From positions 1 to 64,000 of the forward strand of contig CAYFSK010000002.1 in NCBI GenBank assembly GCA_964345805.1: 64,000 nucleotides of DNA. The letters are read 5' to 3'. Origin of the DNA: UBA6448 sp964345805. GTDB lineage: Bacteria > Bacillota_I > Bacilli_A > RF39 > UBA660. A program made the translations under genes and the position numbers. Under the pieces are notes generated by a model, which did no database searches, had not been told where the DNA came from, and worked only from the letters and a program-made list of their open reading frames with translations. Shown here one piece after another: positions 16,719 through 25,527 of the stretch (position 1 is its first letter; each line of letters begins with the position of its first letter).

Positions 16719-18828
16719 GTTTCACCTCGGTAAGTTCATATATTTCAAAGATATCTCCTTCTTTAAAATCATCATATTTTTCTAAAGTAATACCACATTC
16801 AAAACCTTTTTTAACTTCTTTAGCATGATCTTTTTCCCTTTGTACTGATGCTATTTTAGTGTCTACTAGGATATTTCCATCACGAATAACTCTTGCTTTA
16901 GCATTTGCTTTAACAACACCATCAGTTACATAAACTCCAGCAATATTACCTATTTTAGAAAATTTAAATATTTTTCTTACCTCAACAGAACCAATTACTT
17001 TTTCTTCATATTCTGGATCAAGCATTCCTTTTAAAGCCGCTTCTACATCTTCAACTAGTTTATATATTATTGTATAAAGACGAATTTTAATATCATATTC
17101 TTTAGCCATTTCTTTAGCCCCAGGAGAAGCTACAACATTAAAGCCTATTACAACAGCTTTTGAAGCACTTGCAAGAACAATATCGCTTTCTGATATGGTC
17201 CCGATACCACTTCTGATAACTTTAATTTTAACATCTTCAACACGAATATTTTCAAGTGCTGATTTAACTGCTTCTTCTGATCCACGAACATCAGCCTTTA
17301 AAACAACTTCAACTTCATTTTTTCCTTCTTGTACTTGATTAAATAAATCTTCAAGTGATACTGAAGCGTGTCTTTTAACCTTTGATAATTCAACATCTTT
17401 TCTTGTTGCAGCTATCTTTTTAGCCTCATCAAGAGTTTCAAATGCCATAAATTTATCACCAGCTTTTGGGGAATCTGTAATACCAGTTACTTCAACTGGA
17501 GTACCAGGACCCGCAGAGGCAATATTTACTCCTTGATCATTTTTCATGGTTCTAATTTTACCATATGTTGTTCCAACACAAACTGGATCACCAATTCTTA
17601 AAGTTCCATTTTGAATTAAAAATGATGTAACCCCACCTACGTTTTTATCAAGGATAGCTTCAATTACTGCACCAAGAGCGTAACGATTAGGATTTGCTTT
17701 AAACTGGTTTACTTCACTAATTGCAATAATTGTTTTTAATAGGTTATCAATACCCTCACCAGTCTTAGCAGATATATTAATAAACGGAACATCTCCACCC
17801 CAACTTTCTGGGTTAATGCCTATTTCAGCCATACCTGTATAAATTCTATCAATATTAGCTTCTGGTTTATCTATTTTATTTACTGCTACTATGATAGGAA
17901 CTTTAGCAGAAAGTGCATGATCTACTGCTTCTTTAGTTTGAGGCATAACCCCATCATCTGCTGCTACTATAATAATAACAATATCAGTAACAGCTGCTCC
18001 TCTTGCACGCATTTGAGTAAATGCAGCATGACCTGGAGTATCAATGAAAGTCATTTTATTACCTTCATAATCAATTTGATATGCTCCAATACCTTGAGTA
18101 ATACCTCCTGCTTCACCTAATGCAACATTAGTATTTCTAATATAATCAAGAAGAGTTGTTTTACCATGATCAACATGACCCATAATAGTTATTATTGGTG
18201 GTCTTTTAACTAAGTCTTCTTCTTTATCAACAATTTCATAATTATCAAAGTCTGTTATATCTTGGCTTTCTTCTTTCTTTAGGGTCTTACCATAATCAAG
18301 CACCATTATTTCTGCCGTTTCAAAATCAATAGTTTGATTCATATTAAGCATATTACCAAATTCCATTAATTTTTTAATTAATTCTGGTGCAGAAATATTA
18401 AGTGCACTAGCAAGAGAAGATACTGTCATATCTTTAGTATATACTATAACATTATCATCTTTGACATTACCTGATAATTTAGCTTTGTTTTTATACATTT
18501 CTTTTCTTTGTCTAGTAAAATCTTTATTTTCTTTTAAACTATCTTTCTTTTTTAATTTTTGTTTAGATGAAACATTTACTGCTTCTGTTTTATCAATGTT
18601 TTCACTTTCAATAACCTTTTGAACAATATCATCTATTACATCTTCTTCTTCATATGTTGTTTCAGTATCAGTACTAATTAAATTTAAAGTATTATCTAAA
18701 ATAATAATATCATCTTCACTAAGAATAGTATTATTATCGGCTTTTATACCTAATTCTTCACATTTACTTAATACTTCAGCTACTGATAAGTTAACATCTT
18801 TTGCATAAGTTTTAATATCCATATTCAT
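16711..18828 (-). CDS. infB: Translation initiation factor IF-2
   Basis: GTPase that places fMet-tRNA on the 30S subunit. There is a first IF2_N-like unit at residues 1-45 (TYAKDVNLSVAEVLSKCEEL) and a second at about 130-180. The G domain begins near 215 with GHVDHGKTTLLDY, then DTPGHAAF and NKIDK, and is followed by domains II-IV and the tRNA-binding C2 domain. The linker between the two N-terminal units is short and Lys-rich, so at 705 residues it is a compact form. Its ATG overlaps the TGA of the upstream dCMP deaminase gene. Confidence 0.96.
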   Translation of the reverse strand: MNMDIKTYAKDVNLSVAEVLSKCEELGIKADNNTILSEDDIIILDNTLNLISTDTETTYEEEDVIDDIVQKVIESENIDKTEAVNVSSKQKLKKKDSLKENKDFTRQRKEMYKNKAKLSGNVKDDNVIVYTKDMTVSSLASALNISAPELIKKLMEFGNMLNMNQTIDFETAEIMVLDYGKTLKKEESQDITDFDNYEIVDKEEDLVKRPPIITIMGHVDHGKTTLLDYIRNTNVALGEAGGITQGIGAYQIDYEGNKMTFIDTPGHAAFTQMRARGAAVTDIVIIIVAADDGVMPQTKEAVDHALSAKVPIIVAVNKIDKPEANIDRIYTGMAEIGINPESWGGDVPFINISAKTGEGIDNLLKTIIAISEVNQFKANPNRYALGAVIEAILDKNVGGVTSFLIQNGTLRIGDPVCVGTTYGKIRTMKNDQGVNIASAGPGTPVEVTGITDSPKAGDKFMAFETLDEAKKIAATRKDVELSKVKRHASVSLEDLFNQVQEGKNEVEVVLKADVRGSEEAVKSALENIRVEDVKIKVIRSGIGTISESDIVLASASKAVVIGFNVVASPGAKEMAKEYDIKIRLYTIIYKLVEDVEAALKGMLDPEYEEKVIGSVEVRKIFKFSKIGNIAGVYVTDGVVKANAKARVIRDGNILVDTKIASVQREKDHAKEVKKGFECGITLEKYDDFKEGDIFEIYELTEVKRV

Positions 18829-19331
18829 CTTCCTTTCTTTTTTCTTATAATCGCTTCTTCAAATATTTCAGTAGTATCTCTTCCTTCATATTTAACAAGC
18901 TCTACTGCAACACTTTCTACTATTTCTTTTGATAAATCAGCACTATATTCTGCATCAAAAACTATTTTTTTAAGACCTGAATTAATAATTGAATTCATAC
19001 AATCCTTACAAGGAAATGTATTTACATAAATAGTTGCTCCTTTAACAGAGATACCATGTCTTGCAGCAAAAGCAATTGCATTTTGTTCAGCATGTGATGC
19101 TGGGCATAATTCTAGATATGCACCACTTTTATAATCTGGCTGACTACGTCTTATACAACCACCTTTTTCATCACAATGTATAACCCCTTTGGCTGGCCCA
19201 TTATAGCCAAATGATATTGGATAATCATCTTTGACAATTACAGCACCAACTTTTCTAGATAAGCATGTACTTCTTAAAGATGCAAGTTGTGCAATAGCCA
19301 TATAATATTCATCCCTTGTTGGTCTATTCAC
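18825..19331 (-). CDS. comEB: Deoxycytidylate (dCMP) deaminase, ComEB-type
   Basis: Converts dCMP to dUMP for dTTP synthesis. Zinc-binding and catalytic motifs are HAEQNAI near residue 80 and PCKDC near 107; the N-terminal MNRPTRDEYYM and RKVGAVIV are typical of the dCMP deaminase group. 168 residues, normal. The start is a GTG overlapping the rnpM end by 8 nt, with AAAGGAGGT upstream. Its place between rnpM/ylxR and infB is unusual, as ylxQ normally sits there; overlaps on both sides tie it firmly into this operon. The symbol follows the B. subtilis gene; a competence role is not implied. Confidence 0.9.
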   Translation of the reverse strand: MNRPTRDEYYMAIAQLASLRSTCLSRKVGAVIVKDDYPISFGYNGPAKGVIHCDEKGGCIRRSQPDYKSGAYLELCPASHAEQNAIAFAARHGISVKGATIYVNTFPCKDCMNSIINSGLKKIVFDAEYSADLSKEIVESVAVELVKYEGRDTTEIFEEAIIRKKKGR

Positions 19332-19584
19332 TTCTTACCTCCTTTTCTAAAGATTCATAAACATCTATAGGAACTTCTTTTTCAAATAAACGATCAAGTA
19401 TTTTATTTTCTTTCGCTTTTATTATTACTTTTTCATCTTTCTTAAGATATGCTCCTTTACCATTTTGTTTACCAGTTTTATCAAAAACAATATTTCCTTC
19501 AGGAGTTCTTACCACTCTTAAAAGATTATGTTTTTCACATTTTTCTTTTGTAACAATGCATGTTCTTAAAGGAATCTTTTTCAT
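19324..19584 (-). CDS. rnpM: RnpM/YlxR-family RNA-binding protein
   Basis: Small basic protein of the YlxR (DUF448) family; the B. subtilis member binds RNase P RNA and is called RnpM. Signature RTCIVTKEK near residue 7 and GKGAYLKKD near 43-51 (family consensus GRGAY). 86 residues, normal. It lies between nusA and the dCMP deaminase as expected for the nusA-ylxR pair. Confidence 0.9.
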   Translation of the reverse strand: MKKIPLRTCIVTKEKCEKHNLLRVVRTPEGNIVFDKTGKQNGKGAYLKKDEKVIIKAKENKILDRLFEKEVPIDVYESLEKEVRSE

Positions 19585-19605
19585 GTTTATCTCCTTTTTT
19601 ATATA

Positions 19606-20718
19606 TTATTTATTACCTTCTTCATTAACTTGGGATAATGATTTAACTTGAATATGATACTTAGTTAATTTATTAGCAAGTCTTATATTAGATCCTTTCT
19701 TACCAATTGCAAGTGATAAATTATCATCAGTTACAATAGCAAGAGCTTCCTTTTTCTCTTCATCAAGAATACTTACAATAGCATCTTTAACTGGTGATAG
19801 AGCGTTTTTTATAAACTCTTCTGGATCTGGGCTATATAAAATTAAATCTATTCTTTCACTACCAAGTTCTTTTAAAATACCGGCAATACGACATCCTTTT
19901 TCACCAATACAAGCACCGATTGGATCAACTTTTTCATTATTGGAAAAAACAGCTACTTTACTTCTTATTCCTGGTTCTCTTACAACACTATATATTTCGA
20001 TATCGCCATTAATAATTTCTGGAATTTCTTGTTCAAATAATCTTTTAACAAAACCATAATTACTTCTTGAAAGTTTAATAAATGGTCCTTTATTACCACT
20101 TTCAACTTTAGTAATATATACTTTAATGTTAGATCCCATAACTATTTTTTCATCAGGAATAATTTCATTTTTAGGAAGTACTCCTCTTGTTCTACCAAGA
20201 TCAATATAATAATTATTACGATCTTCCATAGCAACCATTCCAACCATTACTTCAAATTCTTTACCATTAAATTCTTCAACAATACTTTCTTTTTCAGCTT
20301 CTCTTATTTTTTGAGTTAATACTTGCTTAGCAGTACCTGCTGCAACTCTTCCAAAATCTTTTGGAGTAACTTCTACTTGAATAGCATCTCCTATTTTAGC
20401 ATCCGGCTTTATTTTTTGAGCTTCTTTTAAAAGAATTTGAGCATCTATATTAATTTCTGGTGGTATTTTGATAGGATTGCCCTCTTCATCAACACTATCT
20501 TCACCTTCATCAATTTCTTTAACGACAACAAAGTAAGAAAAAACTTTTATATCTCCGGTTTCTCTATCAATATCTACTAAAACATTAGTCTTAGAATCAA
20601 AATTCTTTTTATAAGCTGTTGCTAAAGCAAGTTTCAATCCTTCAAAAATTACATCTGAAGAAATATTTTTCTCTTTAACTATTAAATCTACTGCTTTAAT
20701 TAATTCATTACTTTTCAT
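19606..20718 (-). CDS. nusA: Transcription termination/antitermination factor NusA
   Basis: Binds RNA polymerase and nascent RNA to control pausing, termination and antitermination. The NusA N-terminal domain covers about 1-125, an S1 domain about 135-200, and two KH domains follow (GACIGEKGCRI and SLAIGKKGSNIRLA). It stops shortly after the second KH domain at 370 residues, as in other Firmicutes that lack the E. coli acidic repeats. It follows rimP by 3 nt. Confidence 0.95.
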   Translation of the reverse strand: MKSNELIKAVDLIVKEKNISSDVIFEGLKLALATAYKKNFDSKTNVLVDIDRETGDIKVFSYFVVVKEIDEGEDSVDEEGNPIKIPPEINIDAQILLKEAQKIKPDAKIGDAIQVEVTPKDFGRVAAGTAKQVLTQKIREAEKESIVEEFNGKEFEVMVGMVAMEDRNNYYIDLGRTRGVLPKNEIIPDEKIVMGSNIKVYITKVESGNKGPFIKLSRSNYGFVKRLFEQEIPEIINGDIEIYSVVREPGIRSKVAVFSNNEKVDPIGACIGEKGCRIAGILKELGSERIDLILYSPDPEEFIKNALSPVKDAIVSILDEEKKEALAIVTDDNLSLAIGKKGSNIRLANKLTKYHIQVKSLSQVNEEGNK

Positions 20719-20721
20719 TGT

Positions 20722-20967
20722 TTAACCTCTTTCCTTACTAGAAATATCTAGTATATAACTATCCTTAATAGTAACATTTTTATCAATTATAGGATTTATT
20801 ATCTTAGTAGCCATAACTATTTCATCTAAATCAAGACCACCAATTTTATCAAGGGTAATTTCTAAAAAATTATATTTCCCTTTTTTTAAATATTTTATTT
20901 CATCAACAAAAATATTGTATTCTTTTAATTTTTCATTAATAATAGTTGTTAATTTTTCATAATCCAT
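20722..20967 (-). CDS. rimP: Truncated ribosome maturation factor RimP (N-terminal domain only)
   Basis: Helps 30S subunit assembly in other bacteria. Start is placed at ATG 20967, with GGAG six nt upstream, rather than the longer frame to 21012, which runs through a hairpin. This gives 81 residues: MDYEKLTTIINEKLKEYNIF, the FLEITLDKIGGLDLDEI motif of the family and ILDISSKERG at the end. RimP proteins are normally near 150 residues, and here the protein stops where the C-terminal SH3-like domain should begin (family consensus there is a SSPG motif). Position before nusA supports identity. Whether it is functional is uncertain. Confidence 0.8.
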   Translation of the reverse strand: MDYEKLTTIINEKLKEYNIFVDEIKYLKKGKYNFLEITLDKIGGLDLDEIVMATKIINPIIDKNVTIKDSYILDISSKERG

Positions 20968-20991
20968 ATAATTCTCCTTTTTTATAAATAA

Positions 20992-21014
20992 AAGTGGGAT
21001 TATGTGTCCCACTT
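20992..21014 (-). promoter_or_regulatory. Terminator-like hairpin in the rimP-nusA leader
   Basis: Stem AAGTGGGA/TCCCACTT with a seven-base loop followed on the - strand by TTTTATTT. It lies between the predicted promoter (21029-21057) and the rimP RBS, so it could attenuate the whole cluster or act as a 5' stabiliser. Confidence 0.6.
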
Positions 21015-21028
21015 AAAATGTCATAAGT

Positions 21029-21057
21029 ATTATAACACTCATTTAATTAAAGGTAAA
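21029..21057 (-). promoter_or_regulatory. SigA-type promoter for the rimP-nusA-infB cluster
   Basis: TTTACC (21052-21057) and TATAAT (21029-21034) on the - strand, spacer 17 nt. The predicted start leaves a leader of roughly 55 nt with the hairpin above. Confidence 0.65.
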
Positions 21058-21072
21058 GCTTTTTCAAAGAAA

Positions 21073-21095
21073 AAGCACCATAAATGGTGCCTTTA
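21073..21095 (-). terminator. Intrinsic terminator after the symporter fusion gene
   Basis: Stem GCACCA/TGGTGC with a four-base loop, followed on the - strand by TTTTTC. Confidence 0.7.
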
Positions 21096-21101
21096 TTAAC
21101 A

Positions 21102-23021
21102 TTAATTGTTTTCCTCATTATCTGTATTTTCTTGTTCTGATGTTTCAACATTTTCTGTATTTTGTTCTAGTTTTGCTTTTTTGTTTGCTGATGTTATTTT
21201 ATATATTATTGATGCAATGTTTTTATCTGTTGCTGTTGTATAACACTTGCTAGTTGTTAAATCACAAACTTCTTCATTAACCATTACATATGTAGTTGTT
21301 TCCTTTTTAGAAGTTATTTGAATTTCTAACAAAATTTTTGTATCTATTTCTTTTGGAATAACAAGTTCACTTTCTCTTAAAGTTTCAAATGCTTCTAGTA
21401 AATCTTTAGGAATATCTTTATCTTCAAGAATAATTTCTGATTTAGGTGCATCTAGATTTTCAAAGCTTTCAATATAACTTATTTTTACTTTAGTAATTTT
21501 ATTTGTAAAAGTATAACTTTTGTCATTAGGTGAAAGTTTTGGGTTTTTTCCAATATTTTTAGTTCCAAATACAACTAAAACTATAATCATTGCAACTACT
21601 ATAACAATAGCTATTATTGCTCCATAATTAATATTTTTCTTTTCTTTTATTTCATTTTTACTCATTTTAAAATCTCCTATCGTATTTATTATATTACATT
21701 TTTTACTTTTTATAAAGTGATTTTTAACTTTTATCTCATCTTTTAACATAAATATTGCATAACTATTAATTATAATTAATGTAGCCATAAAAATATCAGT
21801 TACTTTCCATATAATAGTAGATGATGTAATTGAACCTAAAAAAATAGTAGTTCCTGCTGTTATCTTTAAAAGAAAAAGATGCTTTTTTTGAATGTTTTTA
21901 AGAAGATATTTTAAACTTACTTCCTCATAATAATATCCCGATAGAATTGTTGAGAAGGCAAAACAAAAAATACTAAAAATTAATATTAAATTACCAAGAG
22001 TACCTAAATGATATTTAAAGGCATATATTACTATTTCTATTCCATTGGGATCAGGTACATTTAAATTTTGATAACCGCTAAGTAAAACAATAAAGGCAGT
22101 TGATGAGCATATAATAAGAGATGTTATATAAATACCAAGAGACTGAATATAACCTTCTTTTTCAGGATCGCTACTATTTCCACTTGATGCAGCTATACTT
22201 CCGGTACCAAGACCTGCTTCACTTGAAAAAATTCCTCTTTGAACGCCAATTATAAAAACAGATAGAAAACCATATAACGAACTTTTTATATTAAAAGCAT
22301 TTTTGATAATTAAATTAAAAATGCTAGGTATTTTTTCAATGTTAATAATTATAACAATTAAAGCAAGCAAAACATAAACCAAAGACATAATAGGAACCAT
22401 TTTAGATGTTACATCACTTATCTTTTTTAAACCACTAACAATTACTATAAAAGATATTATTCCAACACCAATACCAATAAAAACTGGACTAATACCAGTA
22501 ATCTCTGAGGTAACTTTAGCAATTGTATTAGACTGAATTGTCATTGAGCCAAATAAATATGTAAGTAAAATACATGCAGCATAAAAACCACCTAGTTTTG
22601 GTTTTTTAAGACCATCTTTAATATAATATGTTGGGCCTCCTTTAAAATATGTTTTACCATCTTTAGTTTTATATTTTATTCCTAAATAAGTTTCTACAAA
22701 AGCTAAAATTGCACTTACAAAAGAAATAAACCAAATCCAAAAAACGGTTCCAGGACCACCTAAATAAATAGCAAGAGCAACACCAGCAATAGAACCAATA
22801 CCAATTCTTCCAGCTAAAGATAGCATTAAAGTTTTAAAAGAATTAAGCCCTTTAGTATTATCTTCTTTTTTTAAAAAATACTTAAACATCTTTTTAAAGT
22901 TAAGATGGGCAAAATTTAATTTAAAAGAAAAATAAAAACTAACAATAAAAATTATCATCGTTGCTATAAGCCATAAAATATTACCTGCGTTAGTTAGTAA
23001 AACTTGGATTGTTTCTTTCAT
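21102..23021 (-). CDS. AGCS-family amino acid:cation symporter fused to a C-terminal membrane-anchored domain
   Basis: Residues 1-445 form an alanine/glycine:Na+ or H+ symporter of the AGCS family, with about ten membrane helices and family motifs (GRIGIGSIAGVALAIYLGGPG near 70; GVQRGIFSSEAGLGTGSIA near 260). Family members end near 450-480 residues. Here the frame runs on: at residue 453 a Met begins MSKNEIKEKKNINYG, a membrane helix (about 468-488) and a 150-residue outside domain with one pair of Cys (CDLTTSKC). That Met has AGGAG eight nt upstream and a TATAAT box before it, as if it were once, or still is, a separate gene. Symporter identity is firm; the function of the added domain is unknown. 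Confidence 0.85.
   Translation of the reverse strand: MKETIQVLLTNAGNILWLIATMIIFIVSFYFSFKLNFAHLNFKKMFKYFLKKEDNTKGLNSFKTLMLSLAGRIGIGSIAGVALAIYLGGPGTVFWIWFISFVSAILAFVETYLGIKYKTKDGKTYFKGGPTYYIKDGLKKPKLGGFYAACILLTYLFGSMTIQSNTIAKVTSEITGISPVFIGIGVGIISFIVIVSGLKKISDVTSKMVPIMSLVYVLLALIVIIINIEKIPSIFNLIIKNAFNIKSSLYGFLSVFIIGVQRGIFSSEAGLGTGSIAASSGNSSDPEKEGYIQSLGIYITSLIICSSTAFIVLLSGYQNLNVPDPNGIEIVIYAFKYHLGTLGNLILIFSIFCFAFSTILSGYYYEEVSLKYLLKNIQKKHLFLLKITAGTTIFLGSITSSTIIWKVTDIFMATLIIINSYAIFMLKDEIKVKNHFIKSKKCNIINTIGDFKMSKNEIKEKKNINYGAIIAIVIVVAMIIVLVVFGTKNIGKNPKLSPNDKSYTFTNKITKVKISYIESFENLDAPKSEIILEDKDIPKDLLEAFETLRESELVIPKEIDTKILLEIQITSKKETTTYVMVNEEVCDLTTSKCYTTATDKNIASIIYKITSANKKAKLEQNTENVETSEQENTDNEENN
21665..21716 (-). 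promoter_or_regulatory. Internal promoter and RBS for the C-terminal domain of the symporter fusion
   Basis: On the - strand TTTATA (21711-21716) and TATAAT (21688-21693) have a 17-nt spacer, then AGGAG (21674-21678) stands 8 nt before ATG (21663-21665). Use of these signals would yield a separate 187-residue membrane-anchored protein. Confidence 0.55.
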
Positions 23022-23077
23022 GAATATCCTTACTATTATATATTACAAAATAATATTATAAATTTCAATCAATAAAA

Positions 23078-23097
23078 AAAGGTAATTGCTTACCTTT
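23078..23097 (-). terminator. Intrinsic terminator of ftsZ, containing its stop codon
   Basis: Stem AAAGGTAA/TTACCTTT with a 4-nt loop, then TTTT on the - strand. The ftsZ stop (23096-23098) overlaps the stem base. Confidence 0.8.
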
Positions 23098-24151
23098 AAT
23101 CATTATTTCTTAAAAAAGGAGGAATTTCATAATCATTATCTAAAAGTTCTGGTGTTTTTCTTTTAGGAAGTTCATCAGGTGCAAATAACGCCTCAGTAGC
23201 AACTTCTTTATCAAAGCCAGCTGCTATTACAGTAACAATTACTTCATCTTGAAGATTATCATTTTTAATAGCACCAAAGATAATATTTACTTCTCCTTGA
23301 GCTGCTTCTCTTACAGTTTCAACAGCGGTTTCTATTTCAAATAAAGCAAGATTGCTTCCTCCTGTTACGTTAACAATAGCATTTTTTGCTCCTTCAATAG
23401 TTTCTTCTAGTAAAGAATTTGATACAGCTTGTCTTGCAGCTTCAACAGCTCTATTTTCACCGGCAGCACAACCAATTCCAATAAGGGCAGTTCCACTTTT
23501 TTGCATTACGGTATTTACGTCAGCAAAATCAAGGTTAATAACCCCTGGAACAGCTATTAAATCAGAAATAGATTGAACACCACGGTGTAAAACATTGTCT
23601 ACTTCTTTAAATGCATCATCAAAGGAAGTTGTTTTATCAATAATATCTCTTAATCTATCATTAGGAATAACGATTAAAGAGTCAACATGCTTACGTAGTT
23701 CTTCAAGACCTATTAAAGCATTTTCCATTCTTCTTTTTCCCTCAAATCTAAATGGTTTAGTAACAATACCAACAGTAAGTGCCCCTTGTTCTTGAGCTAT
23801 TTCTGCAACAATTGGTGCTGCTCCTGTACCAGTTCCACCACCAAGGCCACAAGCAACAAAAACCATATCAGCTCCATCTAAAGCTTCTTCAATTTCTTGT
23901 TTACTTTCAAGGGCAGATGCTCTTCCTACTTCAGGATTTGCTCCAGCACCTCTTCCTCCAGTAATACTTTTACCAATTTGAATTTTATGTTCTGCTTTAG
24001 AAGCATCTAAAGCTTGCTTATCAGTGTTAACTACATAAAATTCTACGCTTTGTACTCCTTCTTCAATCATTCTATTAACGGCGTTGTTTCCACCACCACC
24101 GACACCAACAACTTTAATCTTTGCAACTTGATCAATTACTAAATTTGTCAT
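23096..24151 (-). CDS. ftsZ: Cell division protein FtsZ
   Basis: Tubulin-like GTPase that forms the Z ring. GTP-binding motifs: GVGGGGNNAVNRM near residue 17, the tubulin signature GGGTGTGAAP near 104-113 and the T7 loop NLDFADV near 207. The core ends near 315, after which the linker is only about 20 residues before the C-terminal peptide DYEIPPFLRNND, which binds FtsA. 351 residues, at the short end for the family because of the reduced linker. It follows ftsA by 9 nt. Confidence 0.97.
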   Translation of the reverse strand: MTNLVIDQVAKIKVVGVGGGGNNAVNRMIEEGVQSVEFYVVNTDKQALDASKAEHKIQIGKSITGGRGAGANPEVGRASALESKQEIEEALDGADMVFVACGLGGGTGTGAAPIVAEIAQEQGALTVGIVTKPFRFEGKRRMENALIGLEELRKHVDSLIVIPNDRLRDIIDKTTSFDDAFKEVDNVLHRGVQSISDLIAVPGVINLDFADVNTVMQKSGTALIGIGCAAGENRAVEAARQAVSNSLLEETIEGAKNAIVNVTGGSNLALFEIETAVETVREAAQGEVNIIFGAIKNDNLQDEVIVTVIAAGFDKEVATEALFAPDELPKRKTPELLDNDYEIPPFLRNND

Positions 24152-24160
24152 TCTTCCTCC

Positions 24161-25405
24161 TTAATTATCAAAAAAATATCCAAATACTTTTCCTAATAAT
24201 GAACTATCTGATATATTTACTCTTTTATTCTTTCCACTAAATTCATTTTCTTCATCTTCTGAAAAGATGGAAAAATCTACATTTCTTAATTTTAATCTAC
24301 TATTATAATATTTAAGCATTCCAACTGCTACACTATATTTATTATACCTTGCACCAATTTGTTTAACCATACCTATTTGTGCAAGATTTCCAAAACAACC
24401 TTTAAGAAGAGTATCAAAGCCTTTTATCTTAGTAACTCCTCCTGTTACAATTATATAACTTATTTCTTTTTTTGTTAAGAGGCTAATTTGCTTTTTAACT
24501 AAATTAAGTATCTCATTTATTCTAGAAATTGCAACTGCTGATGCATCATACTGTGTTATTTTTATATCTTTTTCATTTATGTCTTTGATATTAACAAATT
24601 CTCCAGGACTTGCATTTTTAATATCACATACTACAAGCCTTTCTTTTAATTCTCCAGATGTTTTCTTATTTATTTTAAAAATATATGAAAGATCATTATC
24701 TATATTTTGAGCACCAATATCAATAACCTCTGATGCTGTTAATATCCCTTTGTTAAAAATTGATACCTCTGTTTTAGAATGACCAATATTTACAATAGCC
24801 CCAACAATCTTATCCATATCATCTGTTTTGAACTGATAAAAATCACATAAAGGGTTTACACATATATCAGTTACCTTTATTTTTAACTCTTCAAAAGCAT
24901 TAACTATATTTTCAACATTCTTTTTAGGAACTACTGCTATTACATCACTAACCGTTAATTTATTAGCAACCATATTTATTGGCGAAGAAACTTGCTTTTC
25001 ATCATTTAAAAAAAACTTTGTTGGCATAATACTTACAAGTTCTTTATTAGCATCTATCTTATTATAAATACTAGCTTGCATAGCTTTAACTAAATGTTTA
25101 TGATTAATAACTTTATCTTCATTATTAATATTTACCGATCCACTTGAAATAAAACAACCAAGACCATAACTTGGTACGTTAACAAGAGTTTCTTTTAATG
25201 GTATACCAAGCATTTCTTCGGTTCTTAAAAAGGCTTCTTTTAAGGCAGAACAAGCACTTTCAAAATTTACAATATAACCATTTTTAATTCCCTGTGATGG
25301 AATATTTACACAAGATAAAATATTAAGCTTGTCCTTTTGGAATTCTCCAACTACAAGCTTAATAGAATTTGTTCCTATATCAAGACTAGAGATGATTCTT
25401 CTCAT
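24161..25405 (-). CDS. ftsA: Cell division protein FtsA
   Basis: Actin-like ATPase that tethers FtsZ filaments to the membrane. The actin-fold phosphate 1 motif is SLDIGTNSIKLVVG at residue 7, phosphate 2 is GAIVNIGHSKTEVSIF near 205, and the adenosine motif IIVTGGVTKIKG is near 325. The C-terminal LLGKVFGYFFDN is a likely amphipathic membrane-targeting helix. 414 residues, typical. First of the ftsA-ftsZ pair. Confidence 0.94.
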   Translation of the reverse strand: MRRIISSLDIGTNSIKLVVGEFQKDKLNILSCVNIPSQGIKNGYIVNFESACSALKEAFLRTEEMLGIPLKETLVNVPSYGLGCFISSGSVNINNEDKVINHKHLVKAMQASIYNKIDANKELVSIMPTKFFLNDEKQVSSPINMVANKLTVSDVIAVVPKKNVENIVNAFEELKIKVTDICVNPLCDFYQFKTDDMDKIVGAIVNIGHSKTEVSIFNKGILTASEVIDIGAQNIDNDLSYIFKINKKTSGELKERLVVCDIKNASPGEFVNIKDINEKDIKITQYDASAVAISRINEILNLVKKQISLLTKKEISYIIVTGGVTKIKGFDTLLKGCFGNLAQIGMVKQIGARYNKYSVAVGMLKYYNSRLKLRNVDFSIFSEDEENEFSGKNKRVNISDSSLLGKVFGYFFDN

Positions 25406-25507
25406 ATTCCACCTATTTTTATCATATTAATTATATCTAAAAGTCCCATTAATATCAAGTATCAGACATCAATATATCTTTTTTTTATATAATTTCTTGC
25501 ATATAAA

Positions 25508-25527
25508 AAGACTAGTTAACTAGTCTT
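25508..25527 (-). terminator. Palindromic intrinsic terminator overlapping a stop codon
   Basis: Perfect palindrome AAGACTAGTTAACTAGTCTT followed on the - strand by TTT. The TAG stop (25512-25514) of the gene upstream lies inside it. Confidence 0.75.
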
